DNA from: an uncultured Cytophagales bacterium
GTDB taxonomy: Bacteria; Bacteroidota; Bacteroidia; Cytophagales; UBA9547
DNA length: 64,000 nt
Assembly: GCA_945957555.1 (NCBI GenBank)
Contig: CAMFLX010000003.1
Location: 56,446 to 120,445, forward strand
Direction: 5' to 3'
The stretch's first letter is position 1. The number at the start of each line of letters is the position of its first letter. A model generated the notes under the pieces. That model was not told the DNA's origin, did not search any database, and saw only the letters and a program-made list of their open reading frames with translations. Below are positions 52,590 through 61,657 of the stretch, one piece after another. Position numbers and translations under genes: made by a program.

Positions 52590-53513
52590 ATGGATGATTA
52601 TAATAAAATTATCGAATCCCTTAGTGTTAGATTTATAAAATCTAGAAACTTAAAGGTCCTTAATCCTTTTTACGTAGAAAATTTCTACGATGTAGAGAAC
52701 GTAGTGGCACTTGTGCACAAAGGTGAGATTTATTTTGGTGATGAAAGAGAGAAGGTGTCCGAAACGGAGATCTTGTTTATTCCAGCAGGTAAAAACGTAA
52801 ATCTCAACTATGGCCCTAAAAACAACAATAAGATTTCTAATGAGGAATATCTTTCCAATAGAGAAAAATATGTGGGCTTAAATAGTAACCCGGAGAGAGT
52901 TGGTATGGATGAGAATAGCTTTACTGCCATCAGTTTTGATGCTAAAGTATTTGATTCTGTTAACTTTTTTACATCTTTGGATTTGCCTCCATTTGTAATT
53001 AAAGGCAACGACAAGCTTAGAACGCTTATCTTACAAACGATTAGGGAAGATTTGAATCATAAAATTGGAACTGAAAGACTAATTAAAAACTATACAGAGC
53101 AGATCGTAATCGAGGTGATTAGACATATCATTGAACACAGATTGTTTGTAGAACAATTAGCTACCAATGGCGCTTATTTCAAAGATCCTCGATTGATAGA
53201 TATCTTTATGTATATTAAGGACAACATTGCGGGCGACCTTTCCAATCAGGTGTTGGCCAAAGTAGCAAGTGTGTCTGAGGATTATGTGGGTCAGTATTTT
53301 AAGATGTTGACAGGTATCAATCCTCAAGATTATATCGAGTATCAAAGAATGGAAGCTGCGGTGAATTTACTGAGAACATCGAAAGACAGTATTCGTGATA
53401 TTGGTGCACAAGTGGGTTATAAAGATACAGCTTACTTTTGTAGAAGATTTAAAATGATGTTTGGAATACCAGCGGGAAAAATGCGTAGAAGAGAATCTTT
53501 GATTAACATCTAG
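52590..53513 (+). CDS. AraC-family transcriptional regulator
   Basis: This 307-residue regulator has an N-terminal cupin-like sensor region ('VALVHKGEIYFGDEREKVSETEILFIPAGKNVNLNYG', residues 35-75). A C-terminal double helix-turn-helix follows (about 205-300): 'LSNQVLAKVASVSEDYVGQYFKMLTGINPQDYIEYQRMEAAVNLL' and 'SIRDIGAQVGYKDTAYFCRRFKMMFGIPAGKMRR'. The ligand is unknown. The neighbouring acyl-CoA dehydrogenase gene points the same way and could be a target, but that is only positional. Confidence 0.9.
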   Translation: MDDYNKIIESLSVRFIKSRNLKVLNPFYVENFYDVENVVALVHKGEIYFGDEREKVSETEILFIPAGKNVNLNYGPKNNNKISNEEYLSNREKYVGLNSNPERVGMDENSFTAISFDAKVFDSVNFFTSLDLPPFVIKGNDKLRTLILQTIREDLNHKIGTERLIKNYTEQIVIEVIRHIIEHRLFVEQLATNGAYFKDPRLIDIFMYIKDNIAGDLSNQVLAKVASVSEDYVGQYFKMLTGINPQDYIEYQRMEAAVNLLRTSKDSIRDIGAQVGYKDTAYFCRRFKMMFGIPAGKMRRRESLINI

Positions 53514-53552
53514 GATATTTTTGTGCATCCAAATTTTTTAAGCTTCACATCT

Positions 53553-53586
53553 AGAGCACAGACATCCGACTGTGCTCTTTTGTTTT
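53553..53586 (+). terminator. Terminator of the AraC gene
   Basis: The 9-bp stem AGAGCACAG/CTGTGCTCT has an 8-nt loop, followed by TTTTGTTTT. Confidence 0.8.
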
Positions 53587-53675
53587 GATGTTAATCTATG
53601 AAATAAGCCGTTGTTTTTACTTTATCACTAGGTTATCGATGATGAAAACGACTTAATTTGAGATAAACAGCCTTG

Positions 53676-55982
53676 TCAAATAATCATCTCTTGCCTGTTT
53701 TCAGCATCCAAGCTGTGCTTTTGATCATAGAGTTGGGCATCAACTACGGCAATGGCTACCATGTTGACAACTTCTCTTACCGAACAGCCCAATTGCAAAA
53801 TATGTACAGGTTTTTTCATGCCTAAAAGCACAGGGCCAATTACTTCAGTGTCTCCTATGGTATGAACCAGCTTATAGGCAATATTACCTGAAGCCAAGTC
53901 AGGGAAGATAAAAGTATTAGCTCCTTTTTCAGCCAGTTCACTAAATGGGTAGTTTTGCTTTTGTAAGGCCGTATTCATGGCCACATCTGCCTGAATGTCC
54001 CCTTCAATACAGAGACCCGGATATTTTTCATTAGCTTTTTTGGAGGCAAGGGCTGTTTTCAAAGGAATGTCGCCTTTGCTGGAACCGAAATTGGAGTATG
54101 ACAATACCGCTATTCGGGGTTCGATTTCCAGATTTTGTACTGCCCTTGCTGCTAAACCGATGATATCGACGAGTTCATCCACGGTAGGGTTAATATTAAC
54201 CGTAGTGTCTGCAAAGAAAAAGATCCCTTTCTTGCTATTTACAATATACATACCTGCTACTTTGGAGATCCCGTCCTCAGAGCCGATAGTATGCAGAGCA
54301 GGCAATAAAGCCTTTGGATAATCTTGTGTCAGACCTGTGATCAAGGCATCGGCTTCTCCAACCTCTACCATCATAGCACCAAAGTAGTCTCCATTCTTCA
54401 TCAACTCGCGACCTTCAATGGGTGTTACTCCTTTGCGCCGTCTTTTTTGATAAATAATCTCTCCATATTTGATCAGTAGCTCTTTTTGTTGTCTATGGTC
54501 AATAATTTCGCAACCTGTAATATCTATATTAAACTCAGTTGCCAATGTATTGATTTTTTCAGGACTGCCGAGTAAAATGGGACGTGCAATTTTTTCATCT
54601 ACTACATATTGGGCAGCCTTCAAGATTTTGATATCGTGGGCTTCAGGAAAAACCACTCGCTTAGGAGCTTTTTTCGCGTTGTTCATCAAGCTGGAGATGA
54701 GCTTTTGATCCAAGCCAAGCCTATTTTGCAACTGCATTTCATATTTGACCCAATCAGTAATCGGATATTTTGCCACTCCCGAGTTTACCGCAGCTTTTGC
54801 TACAGCTATGGAAATTTCAGTAATTAGTCTTGGGTCTAAAGGCTTTGGAATCAAATAGTTTTTTCCGAATACAATTTTATCGTCTCCATAAGCTTTGTTT
54901 ACGATCTCTGGAACAGGGCTTTTGGCTAATTCCGCTAGCGCTTTTACCGCCCCAAGTTTCATGGCTTCATTGATTTCCGTAGCCCGAACGTCCATAGCGC
55001 CTCTAAAGATATAGGGAAAACCTAAAACGTTATTGACCTGATTGGGGTGGTCGCTACGGCCCGTAGCCATAATGATGTCACTTCTGGTAGCAATGGCAAG
55101 ATCGTATTCAATCTCTGGATTTGGATTTGCCAAAGCAAAAACCACAGGATCTTTGGCCATACTTAAAAGCATTTCTGGTTTAAGTACGTTTGCAACCGAA
55201 AGCCCAACAAAAACATCTGCGCCAATAAGGGCTTCTGCAAGAGAGTTTAAATTTCTATCAGTGGCAATATCTATATGAGTACTGTTGAGGTTTGGCCTAT
55301 CCTTACGAATGATTCCATCTACATCACTCATTACCAAGTTCTCTTTTTTGAGTCCAAGTGCTAGGTATAATTTAGAACATGCTAGTGCCGCTGCTCCTGC
55401 ACCACTAAACACAACTTTGATATCTTCTATTTTTTTTCCTGTGATCTTCAAGGCATTGAGTAAAGCAGCAGAAGAAATAATTGCTGTACCGTGCTGATCA
55501 TCGTGCATAAGAGGAATACTCATCCGCTTACGCAATTCTTGTTCTATATAAAAACATTCTGGAGCCTTAATATCTTCTAAATTGATGCCCCCAAAGGTTG
55601 GTTCGAGGGAGGCCACAATATTCACAAATTGTTCTGGGTCTTCACAATTGATTTCTATATCGAAACAATCTAGACCTGCGAATTTCTTAAAAAGAACACC
55701 TTTTCCTTCCATAACAGGCTTAGAGGCATCTGGGCCTATGTTTCCCAAGCCTAAGACAGCCGTGCCATTGGTAATAACTCCAACAAGATTGCCCTTTGCT
55801 GTATATTTGTATACATCCTCTTTGTTTTCTGCGATGTCTTTACAGGGTTCAGCCACTCCTGGCGAATAAGCCAAAGCCAAGTCTGCCTGTGAAGCCATTG
55901 GTTTTGTAGGAACTACTTCAATCTTTCCTGGCCTATCGTATTGATGGTAATTAAGCGCCTGCTCTCTTCTTATTTTCGACAT
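53676..55982 (-). CDS. maeB: NADP-malic enzyme with phosphotransacetylase-like domain
   Basis: This 768-residue fusion matches E. coli MaeB. The malic enzyme part (1-420) opens with '[20 protein letters not shown]' and has '[14 protein letters not shown]', '[19 protein letters not shown]', '[15 protein letters not shown]' and the dinucleotide fold '[16 protein letters not shown]'. The phosphotransacetylase-like part (430-768) has '[11 protein letters not shown]', '[13 protein letters not shown]' and '[19 protein letters not shown]'. It converts malate to pyruvate and CO2 with NADPH production. The C-terminal part usually regulates oligomer and acetyl-CoA response. It starts one base after the stop of the lipocalin-like gene. 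Confidence 0.95.
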   Translation of the reverse strand: MSKIRREQALNYHQYDRPGKIEVVPTKPMASQADLALAYSPGVAEPCKDIAENKEDVYKYTAKGNLVGVITNGTAVLGLGNIGPDASKPVMEGKGVLFKKFAGLDCFDIEINCEDPEQFVNIVASLEPTFGGINLEDIKAPECFYIEQELRKRMSIPLMHDDQHGTAIISSAALLNALKITGKKIEDIKVVFSGAGAAALACSKLYLALGLKKENLVMSDVDGIIRKDRPNLNSTHIDIATDRNLNSLAEALIGADVFVGLSVANVLKPEMLLSMAKDPVVFALANPNPEIEYDLAIATRSDIIMATGRSDHPNQVNNVLGFPYIFRGAMDVRATEINEAMKLGAVKALAELAKSPVPEIVNKAYGDDKIVFGKNYLIPKPLDPRLITEISIAVAKAAVNSGVAKYPITDWVKYEMQLQNRLGLDQKLISSLMNNAKKAPKRVVFPEAHDIKILKAAQYVVDEKIARPILLGSPEKINTLATEFNIDITGCEIIDHRQQKELLIKYGEIIYQKRRRKGVTPIEGRELMKNGDYFGAMMVEVGEADALITGLTQDYPKALLPALHTIGSEDGISKVAGMYIVNSKKGIFFFADTTVNINPTVDELVDIIGLAARAVQNLEIEPRIAVLSYSNFGSSKGDIPLKTALASKKANEKYPGLCIEGDIQADVAMNTALQKQNYPFSELAEKGANTFIFPDLASGNIAYKLVHTIGDTEVIGPVLLGMKKPVHILQLGCSVREVVNMVAIAVVDAQLYDQKHSLDAENRQEMII

Positions 55983-55983
55983 T

Positions 55984-56433
55984 TTATTTTTTAGTAAAAG
56001 TAAGCTTTATGACTTTGTTGTCATCTACTTGATTAATTATCAGTGTGTTCTCCTCTATTTTTTGAATCACCAGTTTTTCGAAGAATTCAATATTGGTCGA
56101 TAGTAGGGATTTTTCTTTTTGGAAGGTATAGGTTCCTTTTAAGGTTTTCCTTTTGGTTTTTATTTTAAGTTGATTTTCTTTTTTGAAATAAAACACACTG
56201 TGTAGGTATTCATCTGAAATACTTTGTGCCAAACCGTTAATTAAGTTCTGTGATTGTGTGTTGGTTGTATCTGTTAGAGTTGGTGTTTTGCCTTTTTCAG
56301 CGCTTATTACATTTTCAATTTCTACCTTAGTAATCTCCCATTTGCCAAGTAGTTCGTTTTGATCCGAAGGTCCATTTTGAGCAAAAATGAAATGCGTCAT
56401 TATAAGCAATATTTTTAGCGCAATATTTTTCAT
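55984..56433 (-). CDS. Secreted lipocalin-like protein, paralogue of 15120-15581
   Basis: The start is placed at 56433 (MKNIALKILLIMTHFIFAQ), a signal peptide, giving about 149 residues. The mature part begins 'LLGKWEITKVEIENVISAEKGKTPTLTD', matching the 'LGIWEIYKVDIGDVSVDEEG' opening of the protein at 15120. Both continue with a variable segment, then a 'RKTLKGTYTFQKEKSLLSTNI' strand pair. It is probably a lipocalin-like fold. It is in one transcript with malic enzyme (1-bp gap), which looks coincidental in function. Ligand unknown. Confidence 0.6.
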   Translation of the reverse strand: MKNIALKILLIMTHFIFAQNGPSDQNELLGKWEITKVEIENVISAEKGKTPTLTDTTNTQSQNLINGLAQSISDEYLHSVFYFKKENQLKIKTKRKTLKGTYTFQKEKSLLSTNIEFFEKLVIQKIEENTLIINQVDDNKVIKLTFTKK

Positions 56434-56598
56434 GAAATTGAATTTTAACAAAAATAGGAAATAGAAGCAAATAACGATGTATCCACGTCCTTATTTCTAC
56501 ATACCAATGTAGCTATTTTTGTGATACCAAGTATAAATACGGAGGTGAAGTATTTAGAAATCGTATAGTATTACAAGTGCTATAGTATTATTGACATT

Positions 56599-57162
56599 AT
56601 GAGGACAAAAAGAATCTTTAGAATCACACGATACATCATCTATAAAGAGACCATGATTAATCCTAAAGAGATTTTGGGGGCCTTTCTGGGCTCTTTTGTG
56701 GGGATTTCAATTATGGGTTTACTCCAATCAAAATATTTTGGATTGAGTGATAGTATTTTCCTTATAGGTTCCTTTGGCGCTTCTGCGGTTTTGGTTTTTG
56801 GTATTCCAACAAGTCCTCTCGCTAAACCAAGAAACGTCATTGGAGGGCATTTTATTTCTGCAATAGTGGGGGTTACTGTCTCTAAGATTTTTATGGATCA
56901 AATTTGGCTTGCAGCGGCTTTGGCTGTTGCATGTTCTATAGTTATGATGCAAATCACTAAAACGCTGCATCCTCCTGGTGGAGCGACCAGTCTGTTGGCT
57001 TGTATCGGGTCGCCCAAGATATTGACATTGGGTTATTTGTATCCATTTACTCCAGTATTATGTGGTGCCGTTATTTTGGTGGGTATTGCATTCATTACTA
57101 GTAGTGAATATCTGAATAATTGGCCCTTTAAAAGGGTGAATATATTTAAGCTTAATGCTTAG
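56599..57162 (+). CDS. HPP family membrane protein
   Basis: This 187-residue integral membrane protein has four to five hydrophobic helices. The family signature appears as 'KTLHPPGGATSLLACIG' (about 125), giving the HPP motif for which the family is named. Other conserved parts are 'LIGSFGASAVLVFGIPTSPLAKPRNVIGGHFISAIVG'. Some HPP proteins transport nitrite in chloroplasts and cyanobacteria; the role in Bacteroidota is not known. An alternative start is the ATG at 56653 (MINPKEILGAFLGSF), which drops a basic leader. It converges on the esterase gene with only 6 bp between stops. Confidence 0.88.
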   Translation: MRTKRIFRITRYIIYKETMINPKEILGAFLGSFVGISIMGLLQSKYFGLSDSIFLIGSFGASAVLVFGIPTSPLAKPRNVIGGHFISAIVGVTVSKIFMDQIWLAAALAVACSIVMMQITKTLHPPGGATSLLACIGSPKILTLGYLYPFTPVLCGAVILVGIAFITSSEYLNNWPFKRVNIFKLNA

Positions 57163-57168
57163 TTGTAA

Positions 57169-58149
57169 TTATTCTTTCTTCTCAGAAAGGTTTACTAATC
57201 GCAGTTTTTGTAACCATACTTTACAATCAACTGTCCAGTTCGCAAAATCAGTGCCTAATGCTTTACAGATGCCCTTGCCATGTCCCCCATTTTCATAAAT
57301 ATGCAACTCACTAGCAATGTGATGTACCAATAGAGAATCGTGGAAGCTTTGGCTATTAGCAAATGGTACCGAAGCATCGTCTTTGGCCACTGCTATAAAA
57401 GTTGGTGGGGTTTTGGCCTTTATATGTTTTTCTGAGGAGTATTCATCTATTAATATTTGCGAAGGGTAGCTGCCCAATAGATTTGTTTTTGAACCTGTAT
57501 GTGCAATAGTGGGGTCCATACTGATTACAGGATATAGTAAGATCTGAAAACTTGGTTTAGCATCTATTTTGTCTATTGTGTCTAAAGGGTCATAGACTTG
57601 TTTTTCAAAATGAGTCGCTAACATTGAGACTACATGTCCTCCCGCAGATGCGCCCAATATACCAACCTTAGAAGAATCTAAGCCCCAAGTAGCGGCATGG
57701 TATTTTACATAGCGAATTGCTCGTTGTGCATCTTGTAGAGGTACGGATTCCTTGTTCCGATGACCATCTACTGGCAGTCTGTAGGTGAGTACAAATGCGC
57801 TTATCCCCATAGTGTTGAGCCATGTGGCTATATCACTGCCTTCTACATCTATCACCACCCTTTGGTAGGCACCACCAGGACAGAGTATGATGGCCGTTCC
57901 ATTGGGTCTATGAGGTAAAAAGGGGGTTAAGGTAGGTATGGTGATTTTTTCAACAGCGCGGTCAATAGTGCAAGTTCCAGTGAGCGTACGATGGGTTATG
58001 GTTTGTTTTATTTTTAAACAAACGGAACCAGGACCTGTAGAATCAGGCCATATAGCTATTTTGTTTTGTAATGTTTGTGAATAGCCAACGGAACCCCAAA
58101 CTGTTAGTAAGGAGGGAATTGAATATTTTAAAAATGACCTAGCCATCAT
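57169..58149 (-). CDS. Secreted alpha/beta-hydrolase (esterase, BD-FAE-like)
   Basis: This 326-residue protein has a signal peptide ending 'GSVGYSQ'. The oxyanion-hole segment is 'AIILCPGGAYQRVV', the nucleophile elbow is 'VGILGASAGGHVVSML' (GASAGG, about 160), and later acid and His motifs are 'VAKDDASVPFANS' and 'ENGGHGKGIC'. This fits carbohydrate or feruloyl esterases and endo-xylanase-associated lipases. The natural ester is unknown. No glycan-utilisation locus is near. The catalytic triad appears complete. Confidence 0.85.
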   Translation of the reverse strand: MMARSFLKYSIPSLLTVWGSVGYSQTLQNKIAIWPDSTGPGSVCLKIKQTITHRTLTGTCTIDRAVEKITIPTLTPFLPHRPNGTAIILCPGGAYQRVVIDVEGSDIATWLNTMGISAFVLTYRLPVDGHRNKESVPLQDAQRAIRYVKYHAATWGLDSSKVGILGASAGGHVVSMLATHFEKQVYDPLDTIDKIDAKPSFQILLYPVISMDPTIAHTGSKTNLLGSYPSQILIDEYSSEKHIKAKTPPTFIAVAKDDASVPFANSQSFHDSLLVHHIASELHIYENGGHGKGICKALGTDFANWTVDCKVWLQKLRLVNLSEKKE

Positions 58150-58302
58150 ATGGATAGCAGCCTATGTATCGGTGCCCTTACAAAAATAGAGGACTTGTGG
58201 TCTAATTGCGATAAATTTCCACGATTAAACTGCGCAATCGATTGTGAGTGATTTGTCTACAAATAATTAAAGGGGTGGTAGATTGATAATAAAATTGAGG
58301 AT

Positions 58303-58518
58303 CTACTTTTTTTTCCCCCCCGAGTTTTTTAAGTGATCTTCAGGCCCGTGATTATCCATGTTCTGTTTGCCTTTGAGGTAGGTATATCCAAAAAAACAGG
58401 AAAGCATCAACATAAAGATAAAGTAGCTTTCATAGAAACTTGTTCTAATAGTTTGGTCGATACCAATAACTAAAAAAACTAGACTTAGTGAGATTAATAC
58501 GATTTGGAAAATCTTCAT
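58303..58518 (-). CDS. Small two-helix membrane protein downstream of lptC
   Basis: This 71-residue protein has two hydrophobic helices ('FQIVLISLSLVFLVIGI' and 'YFIFMLMLSCFFGYTYL') and a basic, polar tail. It starts 4 bp after the lptC stop, so it is co-transcribed. The end of the gene is odd: G7 and A8 runs form TCG GGG GGG AAA AAA AAG TAG, which includes the slippery heptamer A-AAA-AAG next to the stop. A -1 shift would add 34 codons. Family not recognised. Confidence 0.65.
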   Translation of the reverse strand: MKIFQIVLISLSLVFLVIGIDQTIRTSFYESYFIFMLMLSCFFGYTYLKGKQNMDNHGPEDHLKNSGGKKK

Positions 58519-58521
58519 ATT

Positions 58522-59064
58522 TTATTTGGGGTTTCCAAAATTAGCATATTTTTTATTGATTATTCCCTTGGGGTTCTTAAACTTATACTTTTTAAAATCC
58601 TGATCAGCTTCTAGTCCGTCTCCGGTCAAAATTTCGTCTTTGTTTTCTATCCTTACAAATTTGTCGGTAGTTACCTTTTTGGTTCTAGGATTCCAATTAA
58701 GCTCCTCGCTTTCCAGTTTATCATCATTGTTTAGCGACTGAACTACCACATTGCCAACTCCTCTATACATATTGGTTGCTTTGGTATAATAGGCCTTATT
58801 GGCAGTCATTTTGGAAGAAGGTTTGTCGTTTTCAAAGAAAATGATTTCAATCCCTTTGGGGAATTCACGATCACCTGTTTGGAACTCTATTTGTTCCTTA
58901 GCCTTTACCTCGATCAGCTCTACTGCTTGATCGGTATACACCGTATGAATATTCTTTAATACACCCAAAGGCCCTTTGTAGGGCTCGTGAAACTCAACTT
59001 TGGGAGTTTCTTCGCAAGCTTGCAGAAATATTAGTAAAACGATAACTCCTACAAATTTTTTCAT
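58522..59064 (-). CDS. lptC: LPS export protein LptC (lipoprotein form)
   Basis: This 180-residue protein has a lipoprotein signal (MKKFVGVIVLLIFLQAC) instead of the usual transmembrane helix, as is common in Bacteroidota. The mature beta-jellyroll contains 'VYTDQAVELIEVKAKEQIEFQTGDREFPKGIEIIFFEND', 'MTANKAYYTKATNMYRGVGNVVVQS' and 'LNWNPRTKKVTTDKFVRI', the OstA/LptC pattern. LptC passes lipopolysaccharide from the LptBFG transporter to LptA. It follows an outer-membrane protein gene by 15 bp. Confidence 0.88.
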   Translation of the reverse strand: MKKFVGVIVLLIFLQACEETPKVEFHEPYKGPLGVLKNIHTVYTDQAVELIEVKAKEQIEFQTGDREFPKGIEIIFFENDKPSSKMTANKAYYTKATNMYRGVGNVVVQSLNNDDKLESEELNWNPRTKKVTTDKFVRIENKDEILTGDGLEADQDFKKYKFKNPKGIINKKYANFGNPK

Positions 59065-59079
59065 ATTCGAGCGTCTTAA

Positions 59080-60495
59080 TTAATCTAGCCTATATTTTCT
59101 AAACCAACGGTCTTCCAAAAAGGTAAAGCCCAAGGTGAATTTGATAAATTTTTCGGCTATTAAATTGTTGTCGGTAGTTCCCCTCTTTCCTAAAGCAAAG
59201 CTAGCATTGGCCAACATGACGTCGTTAAGCCCTTTTATGCCAGGAAGTTTAATGGTACCTCCGAAGGTAATCCCCATTTCGTCGATATGCTGTTGATTAA
59301 AGCTATAGGGCAATTGGTTGTAATAAGCTCCAGCCCTTATGTAAGATATCTTTTGGCTTTTGTTTGCTCCAAAAAGTAACAGTTTCTCAATACCAAAGCC
59401 GGCAGAAAAGGTATTTCTATAGTTAAGAGTGGCGTCATATAGCTTCCATTGTCTGTAGCCCATATCTAAATTGACAGAAATGTCTGGTAATATCATGTAT
59501 TCGTCAAGCTTTACTAATGAGAGCCCCACCTTAACATTGCCAGGTAGATTGTTTTTGTTAAGGTTTTGATTGCTTATGGTATCAAACACATATTCTGTAA
59601 GATTTGCGTCGTACACTTTTTTAGAAATATGTGAAGAGTTGCTGAGTGCGTACCCGTGCTCATAAGTTGAGCCGAAGTTTATAAAATAATGTGTTGGAAC
59701 TTTTTTGTATTCGTAAGAAGTATCAACACGCACCTTTCCTGTTAGTGAATCTGGAATTCTCTTCACTATTTTTACAGTATCGTAGTGCATAATGTTTTTC
59801 ACATAAGCGACTCCCGGTTTTAGCAATAAATAAGTTTGTCTGTTTTCATTGCTGAAAGCATATACTTTGCTCGAAGTTTCTAGTTGCGTAGTACTGTTGG
59901 TGATATAGGTTCCGAACAAGTAAGAGGTATTCAAGCCGACCATTAGATTTTTATTAACTTTCACACCATTGCCCCATAAAACTTCAGAGAGTCCTCCCTT
60001 GCCGTTGTAAGAGTAATTGTATTTCAATGAGGTTTCATTTTCCACTGGATTGGTGCCAATGATATCATAATTCATGGAAGAATAGGGTTTTGCGGCGATT
60101 ACAGAACCCCATCGATGTATTGTATTTCTGTTCTTATTCATAGGAATCATCAAAGCCATTCTGTTCAAGTTTGCCCCAAACGAGGCATCGTTCCCGTTCT
60201 TCGAATTGAACTTGGTAAGCTTTGAAGAAAGACTAAAGTCGAAGAAAGTGAATTTGGTTGGAAGAAGAGGGAAGACTTGGTTGTGGAGATAGGCTGGGTT
60301 TGACAAGCTAAGCGCATTAGGCGAATAACTTGCTGTGCCACTGTAACCCATGTCAGAATCACGATTTCCAGTTTCGTTTGAGATATCACCAAGAGCTGTC
60401 TTACTGTAAGGAGAGAGTCCTATATTTTGAGCATTTAGATTGAGTATATGAGCAACTGACAAAAAGACAAATGCTGTGAAGAAAAATTTAAACAT
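59080..60495 (-). CDS. Outer-membrane barrel protein (OmpP1/FadL-like)
   Basis: The 471-residue product has a signal peptide (MFKFFFTAFVFLSVAHILNLNAQ). The mature start 'IGLSPYSKTALGDISNETGNRDSDMGYSGTASYSPNALSLSNPAYL' resembles FadL-like channels of Bacteroidota. Long strands follow, and the last strand 'KFTLGFTFLEDRWFRKYRLD' ends the barrel. The gene overlaps the coaX stop by 8 bp. In many Bacteroidota the same order coaX, barrel, lptC is seen, so it is likely the conserved partner of this envelope cluster. Cargo unknown. Confidence 0.8.
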   Translation of the reverse strand: MFKFFFTAFVFLSVAHILNLNAQNIGLSPYSKTALGDISNETGNRDSDMGYSGTASYSPNALSLSNPAYLHNQVFPLLPTKFTFFDFSLSSKLTKFNSKNGNDASFGANLNRMALMIPMNKNRNTIHRWGSVIAAKPYSSMNYDIIGTNPVENETSLKYNYSYNGKGGLSEVLWGNGVKVNKNLMVGLNTSYLFGTYITNSTTQLETSSKVYAFSNENRQTYLLLKPGVAYVKNIMHYDTVKIVKRIPDSLTGKVRVDTSYEYKKVPTHYFINFGSTYEHGYALSNSSHISKKVYDANLTEYVFDTISNQNLNKNNLPGNVKVGLSLVKLDEYMILPDISVNLDMGYRQWKLYDATLNYRNTFSAGFGIEKLLLFGANKSQKISYIRAGAYYNQLPYSFNQQHIDEMGITFGGTIKLPGIKGLNDVMLANASFALGKRGTTDNNLIAEKFIKFTLGFTFLEDRWFRKYRLD

Positions 60496-61210
60496 TATTG
60501 TGTATCAATATTTTATTAAGACCAATGAGAACTAAATCATGAAACGCAAATTTGCTTCTATTTATTTTACTTTCAAAATAATTAGTCCATCCACCCGTCA
60601 AAATTATCTGTACTTTGGGATATTTGACCACATATCGGTCTATGATGCCCTCTAGTTCCGAGATACAGCCATTGATTACCCCACTCTTGATAGATTCCTC
60701 AGTATTGCCACCAATAAGTAGGTCAAACGTTAAGTCCATTTCAATCAGAGGAAGCCTTGAAGTAAATTCTTTTAAAGCTTGGAAGCGCATCAAGAGGCCT
60801 GGTGATATACCCCCTCCTAAATAGTTTTTGGTGCTATCGATAAAGTCGTATGTGAAGCAGGTGCCCGCTTGTATGACTAGGAGGTCACAATTTGGCATAA
60901 TACTCGTAGCACCAACCACAGCAGCCAATCGATCGGTACCTAAAGTTTGAGGAGTTTTGTATGAATTTTGGATAGGGATTTTTAAGGAATGATCCAAAAT
61001 GGTCAATCTCTCCTTATGCTCTAGCAAGTTATAAACATGCTGAAAATCAGTAGTTACTGAAGAAGTAATAATGAGATGATCGGAGTAATTGTTACAAAAT
61101 TTGAGTAATTCAGCATTTGTTAGTCCTTTATGTACGGAAAGTAAGTCTCCGTTTTCAAAAAGTCCAACTTTGGTGTTGGTATTACCAATATCAATACATA
61201 TAGACTTCAT
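60488..61210 (-). CDS. coaX: Type III pantothenate kinase
   Basis: This 240-residue enzyme phosphorylates pantothenate, the first step of coenzyme A synthesis. The ASKHA-fold motifs are 'CIDIGNTNTKVGLFENG' at the N-terminus, 'TLGTDRLAAVVGA' near 95, 'VIQAGTCFTYDFID' near 117, 'YLGGGISPGLLMRFQALKEFT' and 'IILTGGWTNYF'. All family motifs are present. The start codon directly follows the U tract of a terminator that lies behind tRNA-Arg. It leads the operon coaX, barrel, lptC, small membrane protein. Confidence 0.95.
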   Translation of the reverse strand: MKSICIDIGNTNTKVGLFENGDLLSVHKGLTNAELLKFCNNYSDHLIITSSVTTDFQHVYNLLEHKERLTILDHSLKIPIQNSYKTPQTLGTDRLAAVVGATSIMPNCDLLVIQAGTCFTYDFIDSTKNYLGGGISPGLLMRFQALKEFTSRLPLIEMDLTFDLLIGGNTEESIKSGVINGCISELEGIIDRYVVKYPKVQIILTGGWTNYFESKINRSKFAFHDLVLIGLNKILIHNNV

Positions 61211-61240
61211 AAAAAAAATATCCCGCTATGTGGCGGGATA
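61211..61240 (-). terminator. Terminator between tRNA-Arg and coaX
   Basis: On the minus strand TATCCCGC/GCGGGATA with a 6-nt loop is followed by a T-rich tract that abuts the coaX ATG. It probably ends the tRNA transcript and may attenuate coaX. Confidence 0.8.
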
Positions 61241-61248
61241 CATGTTTG

Positions 61249-61322
61249 TGTTCTCGTAGGGATTCGAACCCCAAACCTTCTGATCCGTAGTCAGATGCTC
61301 TATCCAATTGAGCTACGAAAAC
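61249..61322 (-). tRNA. tRNA-Arg (anticodon ACG)
   Basis: The 74-nt cloverleaf on the minus strand has acceptor arms GTTTTCG/CGAGAAC (one G-U), a D arm with AATTGG, anticodon stem CTGA/TCAG with loop CTACGGA giving anticodon ACG, and a T arm with TTCGAAT. The discriminator is A and the CCA end is not encoded. A34 is the expected substrate of TadA, encoded at 34556. Confidence 0.95.
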
Positions 61323-61335
61323 GTAAATTGGGTTG

Positions 61336-61366
61336 CAAATTTAATATATATTTTTTACATGTCAAA
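61336..61366 (-). promoter_or_regulatory. Promoter of tRNA-Arg
   Basis: On the minus strand TTTG (61363-61366) and TAAATTTG (61336-61343) are 19 bp apart, an exact match to the Bacteroidota consensus. Transcription would start about 7 bp before the tRNA. Confidence 0.75.
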
Positions 61367-61657
61367 ATTAATGTGATGTTCTTTATTAGGCTGTAATTCA
61401 ATGCCAGTCTAAAATCTATTATTATCTATTTACTTTAAAATCTTTTTGGGAGCCATTGTTTTCGTAGAATTGGAATTCAATCACTTGTTTTACAATTTGT
61501 TGTAAATAAATTGCTGAACAATTAGGTGATCATCTTTGGTGTAAGCTGTTAGTTTTTTTGGAATATATTGTCATGCCTGCACAATAAAATAGGCATTAAT
61601 TTTGTTTATATAGTGTTGGTTAATGTACAACTAATTAAAAATTTATTTTCAGTGAGT
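61367..61657. other. 5' region of the DegP-like gene
   Basis: The whole gap from the tRNA to the DegP gene is 335 bases and no gene is seen in it. A TAATTTTG at 61597-61604 could be a -7 box, but no TTTG lies at the right distance upstream. Confidence 0.35.

Noticed and set aside
53995-55869. Several plus-strand ORFs across the malic enzyme gene
   Set aside because: All are antisense to a full-length, motif-complete enzyme.
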